The notes under the pieces are model-generated. The model did no database searches, was not told the origin of the DNA, and worked only from the letters and a program-made list of their open reading frames with translations. Positions 9,925 to 18,704 of a DNA stretch of 64,000 nucleotides are shown one piece after another. Where the stretch lies: contig NZ_FQTW01000011.1 of the NCBI RefSeq assembly GCF_900129035.1, forward strand, positions 1-64,000, written 5' to 3'. The translations under genes were made by a program, and so were the position numbers. Each line of letters starts with the position of its first letter. Within the stretch, counting starts at the first letter, position 1. The stretch is from Psychroflexus salarius. Its GTDB lineage: Bacteria > Bacteroidota > Bacteroidia > Flavobacteriales > Flavobacteriaceae.

Positions 9925-10655
9925 GCTTGGTAAACTAAAATGAGACGTTCTGAATTACTGATATCAAAACCATCTAAATTGTAATTGCCAAATTTAGAGG
10001 TAATTTTTAAATCGAGCTGTTTAAAAAACTGTTCAAATTCGTTTTTAGTGATTAATTTAACACGTTCGTAAAAACAGAAGTCTTGAGATTTATCTGTAAA
10101 TTTGATTTCCTTATATACAAAACTATCTTCAATCCAGCGTTTAATATGAAAGGTCAGATTATTTTTTTCTACTGTCGATTTTGGTATTAAATGTTGGCGT
10201 AAGTAGGCTTCATTTAAAAAATCAATAACGCCAACACCATTCGGTTTTAAATTTTGTTTGATGGCTTTAAGTGTATTAAAATTTTGTTGTGTTGATTCAA
10301 AATAGCCAAAACTGGTAAATAAATTCAATACCGCATCAAAATCAGCCTGTAAGGGAATAGTCATGTCATGCACTTTAAATTTGAGATGTTTATGCGCATG
10401 AGCTTGAGCAGATTTTATGTTATTTTCAGATAAATCAATTCCAAGAACGTCGTATCCAAGATCAGCAATAAATTGCGCATGCCGCCCACGGCCACAAGCC
10501 AAATCAAGCACTTTAGAATCATCTGGCAGATTAAGATATTCAAATAATTTTTTTACAAAGGCGTGCGCCTCAGTTTGGTTACGATTTTGGTATAAAATGT
10601 GGTAATACTCAGAGTCAAACCAAGCTTTATACCATTCAGGGTTTATTTTAGACAT
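9921..10655 (-). CDS. Class I SAM-dependent methyltransferase
   Basis: 244 aa. SAM-binding motif I VLDLACGRGRHAQFIADLG at about residues 44-62, acidic motif II GIDLSENN, and motif VLNLFTSFGYF. The fold is the Methyltransf_25/11 type. Substrate unknown. ATG at 10655 is only five bases after a TAAATTTG box (10661-10668), so the mRNA is probably almost leaderless. It is first in a two-gene unit with the ZIP transporter. Confidence 0.8.
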   Translation of the reverse strand: MSKINPEWYKAWFDSEYYHILYQNRNQTEAHAFVKKLFEYLNLPDDSKVLDLACGRGRHAQFIADLGYDVLGIDLSENNIKSAQAHAHKHLKFKVHDMTIPLQADFDAVLNLFTSFGYFESTQQNFNTLKAIKQNLKPNGVGVIDFLNEAYLRQHLIPKSTVEKNNLTFHIKRWIEDSFVYKEIKFTDKSQDFCFYERVKLITKNEFEQFFKQLDLKITSKFGNYNLDGFDISNSERLILVYQA

Positions 10656-10660
10656 AGCGA

Positions 10661-10668
10661 CAAATTTA
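10661..10668 (-). promoter_or_regulatory. Candidate -7 box TAAATTTG, methyltransferase/ZIP operon
   Basis: Exact TAnnTTTG match on the minus strand; five bases separate it from the ATG at 10655. Confidence 0.4.
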
Positions 10669-10753
10669 GCGTATTTTTTAAATTAATGATAGTCTGATTT
10701 GTCGTTTATAACTAACAATATGTATTGAAGACTAGATTTCATTTTTATTAGCG

Positions 10754-10761
10754 TATTTTTG
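10754..10761 (+). promoter_or_regulatory. Candidate -7 box TATTTTTG for the THUMP methyltransferase
   Basis: Exact TAnnTTTG match ending 18 bases before ATG 10780. It overlaps the upstream in-frame TTG at 10759, arguing that the TTG is not the start. Confidence 0.45.
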
Positions 10762-10779
10762 CACAAAATTAGACTTATT

Positions 10780-11937
10780 ATGGAAAATTTTGAAATGACG
10801 GCGAAATGTCTTCATGGATTTGAAGGAATTTTAGCTAAAGAACTTAGAAATCTAGGTGCTATGAATGTTACTGAAGGTGTTCGTCATGTCAGTTTTATGG
10901 GTGATTTAGGCTTTATGTACAAAGCTAATTTAAGCTTAAGAACAGCTGTAAGTGTATTAAAGCCTATTTTAAATTTCAAAATTTATAAGGAACAAGATTT
11001 TTATCAATCTGTTTATGAATTTCCTTGGGAAGATTTCGTTGATAAGAATGGTAGTTTTGCCATAGACTCTACCGTTAATTCTGACATATTTACGCATTCA
11101 AGATACGTGGTTTTTAGAGCAAAAGATGCAATTGTAGACCGGTTTCGAGACAAATTTGGCACACGACCAAATATTGATACTAATGAACCTGATGTTCGTT
11201 TAAATGTGCATATTGATAGAAATACGTGTAATTTAAGTTTAAATACATCTGGTGAACCCTTATTTAAACGTGGTTACAGAAAATCGACCAACATTGCACC
11301 AATTAATGAAGTCTTAGCAGCCAGTTTATTATTGGCTTCGGGCTGGGATGGACAATGTGATTTTTTAGACCCAATGTGCGGTAGCGGTACTATTTTAATA
11401 GAGGCTGCGATGATTGCTTGTCAAATCCCTGCTAACATCAACCGCGAAACCTTTGCTTTTATGAAGTGGAATAACTTCAATGAAGATTTTTTTGAAAAAA
11501 TTAAAGCTTCTGCTTTGAAAAAGATAAGACCATTTCATTTTAAAATTAAAGGTTTTGATTTGTCAGGTATTACAATTTCAAAAGCCAAAGAAAATATTGA
11601 AAATGCTAATTTAACTGAGTTTATTTCAGTTGAAGAAGCCGATTTTTTTACCACTGAAAAGCTAGCAGACCGCCATTTATTTATGCTGTTTAATCCGCCT
11701 TATGGTGAACGATTACCAGTTGAAGTCCCTGAGTTTTATTCAAGTGTTGGAGATACTTTAAAACAAAACTATCCTGATACCACAGCTTGGTTTATAGTGC
11801 CTTTAGATTCTGGTGCTATAAAACATGTGGGACTTAGACCAAGCCGAAAAATAAAAGTGTTTAATGCCAGTATAGAATCGCGATTATTGCGATACGACAT
11901 TTATAAAGGTTCAAAAAAAGCAAAATATCAAAACTGA
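10780..11937 (+). CDS. THUMP-domain class I RNA methyltransferase (RlmL/Trm14-like)
   Basis: 385 aa from ATG 10780 (MENFEMTAKCLHGFEGILAKEL). The N-terminal half carries the THUMP/ferredoxin-like RNA-binding region; the C-terminal half has SAM motif FLDPMCGSGTILIEAA (about residues 195-210) and the catalytic NPPYGERL motif of guanine-N2 methyltransferases. Family members make m2G in 23S rRNA or tRNA; the exact base is not deducible. An earlier in-frame TTG start (10759) lies inside the promoter box and was rejected. Confidence 0.85.
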   Translation: MENFEMTAKCLHGFEGILAKELRNLGAMNVTEGVRHVSFMGDLGFMYKANLSLRTAVSVLKPILNFKIYKEQDFYQSVYEFPWEDFVDKNGSFAIDSTVNSDIFTHSRYVVFRAKDAIVDRFRDKFGTRPNIDTNEPDVRLNVHIDRNTCNLSLNTSGEPLFKRGYRKSTNIAPINEVLAASLLLASGWDGQCDFLDPMCGSGTILIEAAMIACQIPANINRETFAFMKWNNFNEDFFEKIKASALKKIRPFHFKIKGFDLSGITISKAKENIENANLTEFISVEEADFFTTEKLADRHLFMLFNPPYGERLPVEVPEFYSSVGDTLKQNYPDTTAWFIVPLDSGAIKHVGLRPSRKIKVFNASIESRLLRYDIYKGSKKAKYQN

Positions 11938-11940
11938 ATT

Positions 11941-12102
11941 ATACCAAATCTCCCATGCAATAAGATAAATAAATAGTTTCTAATTGCCTTTCTCTTCGTT
12001 AAAAAAATGAAACGTAGCTATGGCTATGATTAATTTTTTTGCCTTGATTAAGACAATTATAATTCAATTTCTTTTTGTCTCATCTTATAGAATATTTGGT
12101 AT
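11941..12102. repeat. 162-bp MITE-like or REP-like palindromic element
   Basis: Perfect 9-bp terminal inverted repeats ATACCAAAT (11941-11949) and ATTTGGTAT (12094-12102) bound an imperfect palindrome. Its centre has AAAAAAAT ... TAGC-TATG-GCTA ... ATTTTTTT, and the flanks share AATAAGAT/ATCTTAT. It exactly fills the gap between two convergent genes; the right repeat touches the DUF6048 stop codon. It has no coding capacity. Could be a non-autonomous mobile element, a REP-like repeat or a bidirectional terminator-like structure. Confidence 0.6.
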
Positions 12103-12815
12103 TAGTTATCGATAGCTTGTCGTTTTAGTTTGGTATAAATCGGTAACATATAACTGATTGAGTAGCCCCAACCAGCACCAATGCTTGATGAATCATAAGT
12201 TCTATTAAATCCAGGAATATATAAATGGTCAAAATTATTAAGCTCAGTTGCACTAGTTTGAAACTTCAACTGAACATTTGCGCCTAAAAAAATATTTTTA
12301 AAAACTTCAACTCTAATTCCAGCTTTTAATTCAACCCAAGTAGCGGTTAAGCTATTAAAGCTGCGTTCTTCAGTTCTTATATCTGGATTAAAAAATGTAT
12401 CTCTCGTGTAAATGGTGTAATCAGTTAAGTCATGACTAAAACTAGCTGCACCGAAACGAAAACCAGCATAAATAAGGTTTTGCATGCCAATCCAATTTTC
12501 ATAACTATTGTAATTAATACCAGCTTTTAAGTAAGCACCTTTGGTGTTAGAGGTTAGATTTTCTTCAGTATAGATTTTATCATCATAACCCAATTCGGCT
12601 GCAATATATATACGGTCATTATAACGATAATCTATAAAGGCTTCAGCACCAGTATAATTGTCTTCTAAAATTGAACGTCCAATTTTACTAAGGTCTAAGC
12701 CAAAGGTGATGCCATAGCGTTCTTTATAAGAAATAGAGTCTTGAGTTTGTGCTAAACTTTTAAAGTTAACAACCAGAAGACTAATGATAAATAAAGAGGT
12801 GAGTTTCGTTTTCAT
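12102..12815 (-). CDS. DUF6048-type outer-membrane protein
   Basis: 237 aa with an N-terminal signal peptide (SLFIISLLVVNFKSLAQ) and alternating hydrophobic/aromatic strands typical of a small outer-membrane beta-barrel. Length, neighbours and overall pattern match the DUF6048 family found next to DUF6452 and rlmD in Flavobacteriaceae. Function unknown. Its start overlaps the end of the DUF6452 gene by 35 bp, implying translational coupling. Confidence 0.72.
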   Translation of the reverse strand: MKTKLTSLFIISLLVVNFKSLAQTQDSISYKERYGITFGLDLSKIGRSILEDNYTGAEAFIDYRYNDRIYIAAELGYDDKIYTEENLTSNTKGAYLKAGINYNSYENWIGMQNLIYAGFRFGAASFSHDLTDYTIYTRDTFFNPDIRTEERSFNSLTATWVELKAGIRVEVFKNIFLGANVQLKFQTSATELNNFDHLYIPGFNRTYDSSSIGAGWGYSISYMLPIYTKLKRQAIDN

Positions 12816-13287
12816 TGTCGATGTTTGGTTGTTGTACAGCAGTGGCTTTTATCCACTCTAAATCTTCATTGCTTTCTTCAATTTGAGTGACTTGAAAATC
12901 TAAAAATTCAACTTTATAACCACAGGCACGATTAATATAGACATTACGCCGTGCATAGTTAAAAATTAATTCGTCTGTATTAATGTCAGATTCGTTTTCG
13001 CTGTTAGCATTGATCGTCATTAAAAATTGTGTTGAATTTTGATTTGTCTTTAAGGGTAATATGATTTCTGAAACATTATCATATTCAATAAAATTTTCGT
13101 TATCGGTATCAACACTTTGAATGACTAATTCATTTATATTTTTTTGGATTTCGGGATTGTTGATATCAAAAAACTGAACGACTAATCTTGGCGTTGTTGG
13201 TGTGTTTTCTGGGCAAATATCGTCACGTTCGCAACTTGATAAGCCAATAGATAGCACAGTAAAAATAAAAAGAAGCTTTCGTTTCAT
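12781..13287 (-). CDS. DUF6452-type lipoprotein
   Basis: 168 aa. Lipoprotein signal with lipobox SIGLSSC at residues 13-19 and the following ERDDICPENTPTTPRLVVQFFD, which resembles the DUF6452 family. Two further cysteines (C24 and the one in NRACGYK) could form a disulfide. It lies three bases downstream of rlmD and overlaps the DUF6048 gene, so the three form an operon. The role is unknown; it may help assemble or partner the DUF6048 barrel (inference). Confidence 0.72.
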   Translation of the reverse strand: MKRKLLFIFTVLSIGLSSCERDDICPENTPTTPRLVVQFFDINNPEIQKNINELVIQSVDTDNENFIEYDNVSEIILPLKTNQNSTQFLMTINANSENESDINTDELIFNYARRNVYINRACGYKVEFLDFQVTQIEESNEDLEWIKATAVQQPNIDNENETHLFIYH

Positions 13288-13290
13288 TGA

Positions 13291-14700
13291 TTAACGTAAT
13301 TCAAGTTTGACCACATTTTCAACATGATGCGTTTGCGGAAACATATCTACAGGTTGAACTTTTGTTACTTTATAAAATTCATCTAGTAAAGCTAAATCTC
13401 TTGCTTGTGTTGCCGAATTACAGCTAACGTAAACAATTGTTTTTGGTTTTAAAAATTTAATTTGTTCAACAACATCGGCATGCATGCCTTCACGTGGTGG
13501 GTCTGTGATAATGATATCAGGTTTACCATTTTGTTTAACAAAGGCTTTAGTAAAGACTTTTTTCATATCACCTGCAAAGAAGCTTGTGTTATTAATCGTG
13601 TTAAACTGAGCATTTTCTTTGGCAGCTTCAATAGCTTCGGGCACAGCTTCTATGCCAATAACATGTTTAGCTTGTTTGGCTACAAATTGCGCGATGGTTC
13701 CTGTACCAGTGTAAAGGTCATAAACGACTTCATCACCATTTAAATTAGCAAATTCTCTGGTGATTTTATAAAGTTCGTAAGCTTGATCGGAGTTAGTTTG
13801 GTAAAATGACTTAGCTGTAATTTTAAATTTCAAGCCTTCCATTTCTTCAAAAATATGGTCGCGCCCGTGATAGCAAATTACATCTTGGTCGTAAATAGTG
13901 TCATTTCCTTTTTGATTAATCACAAATAGGAGTGAGGTGATACTAGGAAATTCATTTTTTAAATAATCTAAAACGCGTTCGCGATTAGCTTTGTCATCTT
14001 CAAAAAATTGGACTAAAACCATTACTTCGCCAGTAGAGCTAGTTCTAATCATCAAGGTTCTTAGTAAACCTTTTTGTTCTCGAACATTGAAAAAATCTAA
14101 ATGATGTTTAGATGCAAAATCTTTAAGGCCATTTCTAATAGCATTGCTAGGGTCTGCTTGTAAATGGCATTGATTCAGATCTAAAATTTTATCCCACATG
14201 CCAGGAATATGAAATCCTAAGGCATTTTTATTATTGATTGTATCATTATTTTCAATTTCATTTTTAGTCAACCAGCGGCTATCACTAAATGAAAATTCCA
14301 TTTTATTCCGGTAGAAGTATGTCTTTTGGCTTCCTAAGATCGGTTGGGTTTCTGGAAGTTCAATTTTTCCGATACGTTTTAAATTTTCAAGAACTTCTTT
14401 CTCCTTATAATAAAGTTGATGCTCGTAAGCCATGTTTTGCCACTTACAACCACCACATGTTCCAAAATGCTCACAAACGGGCTCAGTTCTTTTAGGTGAA
14501 GCTTCAACTATTTTTGTAGGTTTAGCTTGGTAGTAAGCTTTGCGTTTTTTGTAGGTTTGAACATCAACCACATCACCAGGGACAACTTGGTCTACAATGA
14601 GCACGCGACCATCTGGTGCTTTAGCGATGCCTTTGCCTTTACTGCCAGCATCAATTATTTCTACAGCTTCAAAAGCTTGACGTTTATTTCTTCTTGCCAT
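13291..14700 (-). CDS. rlmD: 23S rRNA (uracil-5-)-methyltransferase RlmD
   Basis: 469 aa from ATG 14700 (MARRNKRQAFE). TRAM domain in the first 60 residues, Fe-S cluster cysteines in CEHFGTCGGCKWQ plus NQCHL, SAM motif VYDLYTGTGTIAQF, DPPREGMH, and the catalytic cysteine in VYVSCNSATQARDL. It methylates C5 of a 23S rRNA uridine (U1939 in E. coli), though some Bacteroidota homologues have wider specificity. The TTG at 14718 that would extend the frame lies upstream of the TATTTTTG box and was not used. Confidence 0.92.
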   Translation of the reverse strand: MARRNKRQAFEAVEIIDAGSKGKGIAKAPDGRVLIVDQVVPGDVVDVQTYKKRKAYYQAKPTKIVEASPKRTEPVCEHFGTCGGCKWQNMAYEHQLYYKEKEVLENLKRIGKIELPETQPILGSQKTYFYRNKMEFSFSDSRWLTKNEIENNDTINNKNALGFHIPGMWDKILDLNQCHLQADPSNAIRNGLKDFASKHHLDFFNVREQKGLLRTLMIRTSSTGEVMVLVQFFEDDKANRERVLDYLKNEFPSITSLLFVINQKGNDTIYDQDVICYHGRDHIFEEMEGLKFKITAKSFYQTNSDQAYELYKITREFANLNGDEVVYDLYTGTGTIAQFVAKQAKHVIGIEAVPEAIEAAKENAQFNTINNTSFFAGDMKKVFTKAFVKQNGKPDIIITDPPREGMHADVVEQIKFLKPKTIVYVSCNSATQARDLALLDEFYKVTKVQPVDMFPQTHHVENVVKLELR

Positions 14701-14704
14701 ATCG

Positions 14705-14712
14705 CAAAAATA
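14705..14712 (-). promoter_or_regulatory. Candidate -7 box TATTTTTG for the rlmD operon
   Basis: Exact TAnnTTTG match on the minus strand, four bases before the ATG at 14700, which predicts a leaderless rlmD mRNA. Confidence 0.4.
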
Positions 14713-14770
14713 AAGCAATGTTTTAATTATGCCTTTATTCGCATCAATTTCTTTTAAAATGAGACATTCC

Positions 14771-16210
14771 TTAAATAAATTCGACTAGTATAACCCAAAG
14801 ACTCACTAAAATAGGCCCAATAATGCCAATAAATATTCCACCAAATCTAAAGTCTTTTTGATCAAGTTTTCCTGTGCTATGGGCAATAGCATTAGGTGGT
14901 GTAGAAACGGGTAGAAGTAAAGCACATGACGCACTTAGCGCAATGATTAGTGGAATAATTTTTGGAGATTGTTCAGGAATTAGAGCGGCAAATGAAATTG
15001 CTAACGGAATCATAATAGTAGTGGTTGCTGTGTTACTCATAATATTAGAGAAAACAACGCTAATTAAAGCAAATATAATTGCTAATAGATAAAAGTTGAA
15101 GTCTTTAATATTAATAAAACTGATAAAGTAATCGGTTAATCCTTGTTGTTGAACGGCAATCCCTAAAGCCAATCCACCAGCGACTAACATTAAGGTATCC
15201 CAAGGGAGTTTTCGCATGTCGTCAGCATCTAATATGCCAAACATGGTTAAACCCACAATCGGAATACCCGAAACTGCAGCAACTGGAATACCTGTCCATT
15301 GAGAACTTAACCAAAATATTAAGCTAGCTACAATAATAATTACAGTTACTCGAACTTGTGATGTTGTAATATTTGCATCGGTGTTTTGCTTCGTTTTTTG
15401 TAAAAAACTTAAATCTAAAGATTTACGTTTTATTTTATATTTTTTAAGCAAACCATACCAAAATCCAAAAATTAAAATTAAGGCTACAGGAATTCCTATA
15501 AGCATCCACTCCATAAAACTAATTCGGATACCAATTCCGTCAAGAGCACCAACAGCAATTGCATTAGGAGCAGAGCCAATAATAGTACCCATGCCACCAA
15601 TAGCAGCAGCTGTCGGAATACCAATTAAAAGTGCTTTGGTAAGTGGGGCTTCTTTACCTAGGCTCAATGTAATTGGCGTAATGCTAGCAATCATCATAGC
15701 AGTTGTTGCCGTATTACTCATCAGCATTGATAGAAAAGCTGTAATAAGCATTAATCCTAACAAAATATATTTTGATTTTTCTCCTAATTTGGGAACTATA
15801 AATTTGAGTAAAGATTGGTCTAAAGCAGTTTTTTGCATGGCTTGAGCAATAAAAAAACCACCTAAAAACAACCAAATAACAGAATCTGACCAAGTTTGAA
15901 CATACTGTTTAACATTTTCAGACTCTAAATTACTCATTGTAAAAACTAGAGCACCAATAATTAATATGCCAACAGCAAAAGGCGGAATAGCTTCAGTTAC
16001 CCATAAGCCAACTGCAAATATTAAAATGAATAGAACAGAGGTTTGTCCTTCTGTAAAACTTGGCTCTTTAATTACATAGCTTAAGCCCAATGCAATTAAA
16101 AAGCTTAAAACAAATTGAAGTGATCTGCTTTTCCAATTAACTTGTTTTACTAAATTTTTGTTTAATTTATTGATAATCTTTGTAGCATATCGCCTTGAAT
16201 CAGATTGCAT
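14771..16210 (-). CDS. DASS/SLC13-family sodium:anion symporter
   Basis: 479 aa, about 11-12 membrane segments. The two substrate/sodium-binding SNT motifs are present: SNTATTAMM (about residue 165) and SNTATTTIM (about residue 392), together with WVTEAIPPFAVGIL. The family imports di- and tricarboxylates or sulfate with sodium. The first 30 residues are basic and cytoplasmic. A TAATTTTG box (16231-16238) lies 20 bases upstream of the ATG. Confidence 0.87.
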   Translation of the reverse strand: MQSDSRRYATKIINKLNKNLVKQVNWKSRSLQFVLSFLIALGLSYVIKEPSFTEGQTSVLFILIFAVGLWVTEAIPPFAVGILIIGALVFTMSNLESENVKQYVQTWSDSVIWLFLGGFFIAQAMQKTALDQSLLKFIVPKLGEKSKYILLGLMLITAFLSMLMSNTATTAMMIASITPITLSLGKEAPLTKALLIGIPTAAAIGGMGTIIGSAPNAIAVGALDGIGIRISFMEWMLIGIPVALILIFGFWYGLLKKYKIKRKSLDLSFLQKTKQNTDANITTSQVRVTVIIIVASLIFWLSSQWTGIPVAAVSGIPIVGLTMFGILDADDMRKLPWDTLMLVAGGLALGIAVQQQGLTDYFISFINIKDFNFYLLAIIFALISVVFSNIMSNTATTTIMIPLAISFAALIPEQSPKIIPLIIALSASCALLLPVSTPPNAIAHSTGKLDQKDFRFGGIFIGIIGPILVSLWVILVEFI

Positions 16211-16230
16211 ATGGCCAAGTTTTAGTATTT

Positions 16231-16238
16231 CAAAATTA
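16231..16238 (-). promoter_or_regulatory. Candidate -7 box TAATTTTG for the DASS symporter
   Basis: Exact TAnnTTTG match on the minus strand, 20 bases before the ATG at 16210. Confidence 0.35.
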
Positions 16239-16364
16239 ATAGTTGTAAATTCATTAAACTATGATTTTAGGCACTTAATACGACTTCTTTATTTATAATA
16301 ATACTAAATTAGTGAAAATGATTAGTTTTCAAATTTCTTTACGAAAAAATGAAGCCTAGATGTT

Positions 16365-16372
16365 TATTTTTG
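16365..16372 (+). promoter_or_regulatory. Candidate -7 box TATTTTTG for rocD
   Basis: Exact TAnnTTTG match 28 bases before the rocD ATG at 16401. Confidence 0.38.
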
Positions 16373-16400
16373 TGAAAATTCATTATATAAAATTAATTTC

Positions 16401-17681
16401 ATGAAAGTAGAAGACGTAAAAACTTCAGCACAAGCAATAGAATTAGAAGATAAACATGGCGCCCATAATTACCATCCATTACCAGCAGTACTTAAAAAAG
16501 GTGATGGTGTTTTTGTATGGGATGTTGAAGATAAAAAATATTACGATTTTCTTTCAGCTTATTCAGCTGTAAATCAAGGGCATTGCCATCCTAGAATTGT
16601 TGATGCAATGACAAAACAAGCCAATACAATAACCTTAACATCTCGCGCCTTTCATAATAATGTTTTAGGTGTTTTTGAAAAATACGCAACAGATTACTTC
16701 AATTTTGATAAGCTATTACCAATGAATACCGGAGCAGAAGCTGTAGAAACGGCTATCAAAATTTGTCGTAAATGGGCTTATGAAAAAAAAGGAATTAAAG
16801 AACAAGATGCCCAAATCATAGTATTTGAAAATAATTTTCACGGTAGAACAACAACGATTATATCATTTAGTAATGATGAAGGTGCTAGAAAGAATTTTGG
16901 ACCCTACACACCAGGATTTATAAAAATACCTTATGATGATGCTGATGCTTTAGAAAAAGTTTTAAAAGAACACGATAATATTGCAGGTGCCTTGATAGAG
17001 CCAATTCAAGGTGAAGCTGGAGTTTACACGCCTAGCGACGATTTCATTCCTAAAGTTAAAGAATTATGCCAGCAACATGATGTTTTATTCATGGCTGATG
17101 AAATTCAAACAGGAATTGCAAGAACTGGCGCTTTATTAGCTGTCTGTGGAAAATGTGATTGCCAAGGCCATTGTGAACGTCAAGATGCAACTTACTCACG
17201 ACCAGATATTTTAATCTTAGGGAAAGCACTCTCAGGTGGAGCTTACCCTGTTTCTGCAGTTTTAGCAGATGATGCTGTAATGAATGTTATTCAACCTGGG
17301 CAACACGGTTCAACATTTGGTGGTAACCCTGTGGCTGCTGCTGTCGCTATGGAAGCGCTTGAGGTGGTTAGAGACGAAAAACTAGCTCAAAATGCACGTG
17401 AACTTGGCGATTTATTTAGAAGTGAATTGAATAAATTTATTGAAACAACTGATATAGTGAAGCTTGTCCGTGGTCGTGGACTGTTAAATGCTATCGTCAT
17501 TAATGATACTGAAGATAGCTCTACTGCCTGGGATATTTGTATGGCATTAAAAGAAAATGGCCTGTTAGCAAAGCCAACCCACGGAAATATTATTCGTTTT
17601 GCGCCACCATTAGTTATTACTAAAGATCAAATTATGGATTGTGTTTCAATCATTATAAAAACCTTAAAAGATTTTGAATAA
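16401..17681 (+). CDS. rocD: Ornithine aminotransferase
   Basis: 426 aa class-III PLP aminotransferase converting ornithine and 2-oxoglutarate to glutamate semialdehyde and glutamate. Diagnostic stretches: GAHNYHPLPAVL, LPMNTGAEAVETAIK, NNFHGRT, DEIQTG, and the PLP-lysine motif GKALSGGAYPVSAV (Lys about 275). Compared with the human enzyme it has about 13 extra residues between LLAV and RPDI containing four cysteines (CGKCDCQGHC, about residues 248-257), which could bind a metal. The rhodanese gene overlaps its end. Confidence 0.92.
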   Translation: MKVEDVKTSAQAIELEDKHGAHNYHPLPAVLKKGDGVFVWDVEDKKYYDFLSAYSAVNQGHCHPRIVDAMTKQANTITLTSRAFHNNVLGVFEKYATDYFNFDKLLPMNTGAEAVETAIKICRKWAYEKKGIKEQDAQIIVFENNFHGRTTTIISFSNDEGARKNFGPYTPGFIKIPYDDADALEKVLKEHDNIAGALIEPIQGEAGVYTPSDDFIPKVKELCQQHDVLFMADEIQTGIARTGALLAVCGKCDCQGHCERQDATYSRPDILILGKALSGGAYPVSAVLADDAVMNVIQPGQHGSTFGGNPVAAAVAMEALEVVRDEKLAQNARELGDLFRSELNKFIETTDIVKLVRGRGLLNAIVINDTEDSSTAWDICMALKENGLLAKPTHGNIIRFAPPLVITKDQIMDCVSIIIKTLKDFE

Positions 17682-18078
17682 TAAGTTGAAATTGACTTTT
17701 CAAAGCTTAATATTAGTTAGCTTATTAAGTATAATTGTAGCTTGTACAACTTCAACTTCTCAAACAGTTGAAGTTGTTGAGCCACAAGAATTTAAAGACG
17801 CCTTGAATAAGCATCCTCAAGCTTTGCTACTTGATCTAAGGACGCCAGAAGAGTTTCAAGACGCACATATTTCTAATGCCATAAATATTGACTTTGAATC
17901 TGATGATTTTCAATCTCAATTAAAATCAGCTGTCGATACAACTTCAATCGTATTCATTTATTGTAGAACAGGCAATAAAAGCGGTCAAACCAACACGATG
18001 CTTCAAGATATGAAAATCGATAGCATTATTGAATTAAGTAACGGATTTGAATCTTGGCAAAATCGGTTTGAAGAATAA
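17674..18078 (+). CDS. Rhodanese-domain lipoprotein
   Basis: 134 aa if started at TTG 17674; TTGs at 17686 and 17692 are alternatives and no ATG is available. A lipoprotein signal (LILVSLLSIIVAC, lipobox IVAC) precedes one rhodanese domain with LLDLRTPEEFQDAHISNAINI and the active-site loop YCRTGNKSG. Such proteins carry sulfane sulfur or act in periplasmic redox steps; the substrate is unknown. The start overlaps the rocD stop by eight bases, suggesting coupled translation. Confidence 0.82.
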   Translation: MNNKLKLTFQSLILVSLLSIIVACTTSTSQTVEVVEPQEFKDALNKHPQALLLDLRTPEEFQDAHISNAINIDFESDDFQSQLKSAVDTTSIVFIYCRTGNKSGQTNTMLQDMKIDSIIELSNGFESWQNRFEE

Positions 18079-18164
18079 TTTAAACTTGTAACTTCAATCT
18101 AATTTTTTTAAATAAACTTCCTGTGTTTAAGTAATTAATCTTTTGGTTTAGAGCCAAATTTATT

Positions 18165-18698
18165 TTAAGGATTTAGTCGTTCTGCTAATAGTTTTTTAGC
18201 ACGCAACAATTTAACTTTTACGTTATTAATAGGCTGATTTAATTCTTCTGCAATGGCTTTGTAGCTTAATTCTTTAAAATAACGTAAATGTATAACTTCT
18301 TGGTAATGTGGCTTTAAGCTTTTAATATGCCCTAATAATTTGGTTAAGTTTTGTTCAGTAATTAGGCGGTCTTCAGCAGTAGGTTCAATATCGACAATTT
18401 GGTTAGCATTTTTTTGATCTAAATCTGATGTTTCAATACTTTTTTTTCTGTTGATATCAATTTGTATGTTTTTTGAAATCGTAATTAACCAAGTTTTAAA
18501 ATTAAACTGTTCTTGATAGGTGTCAAGCTTATCAAAAGCACGTGCAAAACTTTGAATGCAAACTTCTTCAGCTTGATAAGTGTTTTTTGTGCGCTTTAAC
18601 TGAAATGCATAAACACTATCCCAATATTTATCCAATAACTTTTTAAAAGCCGATTGTTCACCTTTTTTAGCTGCTTCAATAAGTTGTTGGTTTGTCAT
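18165..18698 (-). CDS. ECF-type RNA polymerase sigma factor
   Basis: 177 aa. Region 2 (SAFKKLLDKYWDSVYAFQL ... FNFKTWLITISKN) and region 4 with the HTH LSYKAIAEELNQPINNVKVK are clear. No anti-sigma gene lies next to it, unlike many ECF factors; it is six bases downstream of a glycosyltransferase gene and is the last gene of that operon. Targets unknown. Confidence 0.88.
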   Translation of the reverse strand: MTNQQLIEAAKKGEQSAFKKLLDKYWDSVYAFQLKRTKNTYQAEEVCIQSFARAFDKLDTYQEQFNFKTWLITISKNIQIDINRKKSIETSDLDQKNANQIVDIEPTAEDRLITEQNLTKLLGHIKSLKPHYQEVIHLRYFKELSYKAIAEELNQPINNVKVKLLRAKKLLAERLNP

Positions 18699-18704
18699 AT
18701 CAGT

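Noticed and set aside
10759-10761. TTG start for the THUMP methyltransferase (and similar TTG/GTG extensions at 14718, 37278, 40486, 40561)
   Set aside because: Each lies within, touches or precedes a TAnnTTTG promoter box, and a downstream ATG with family-typical N-terminus exists.
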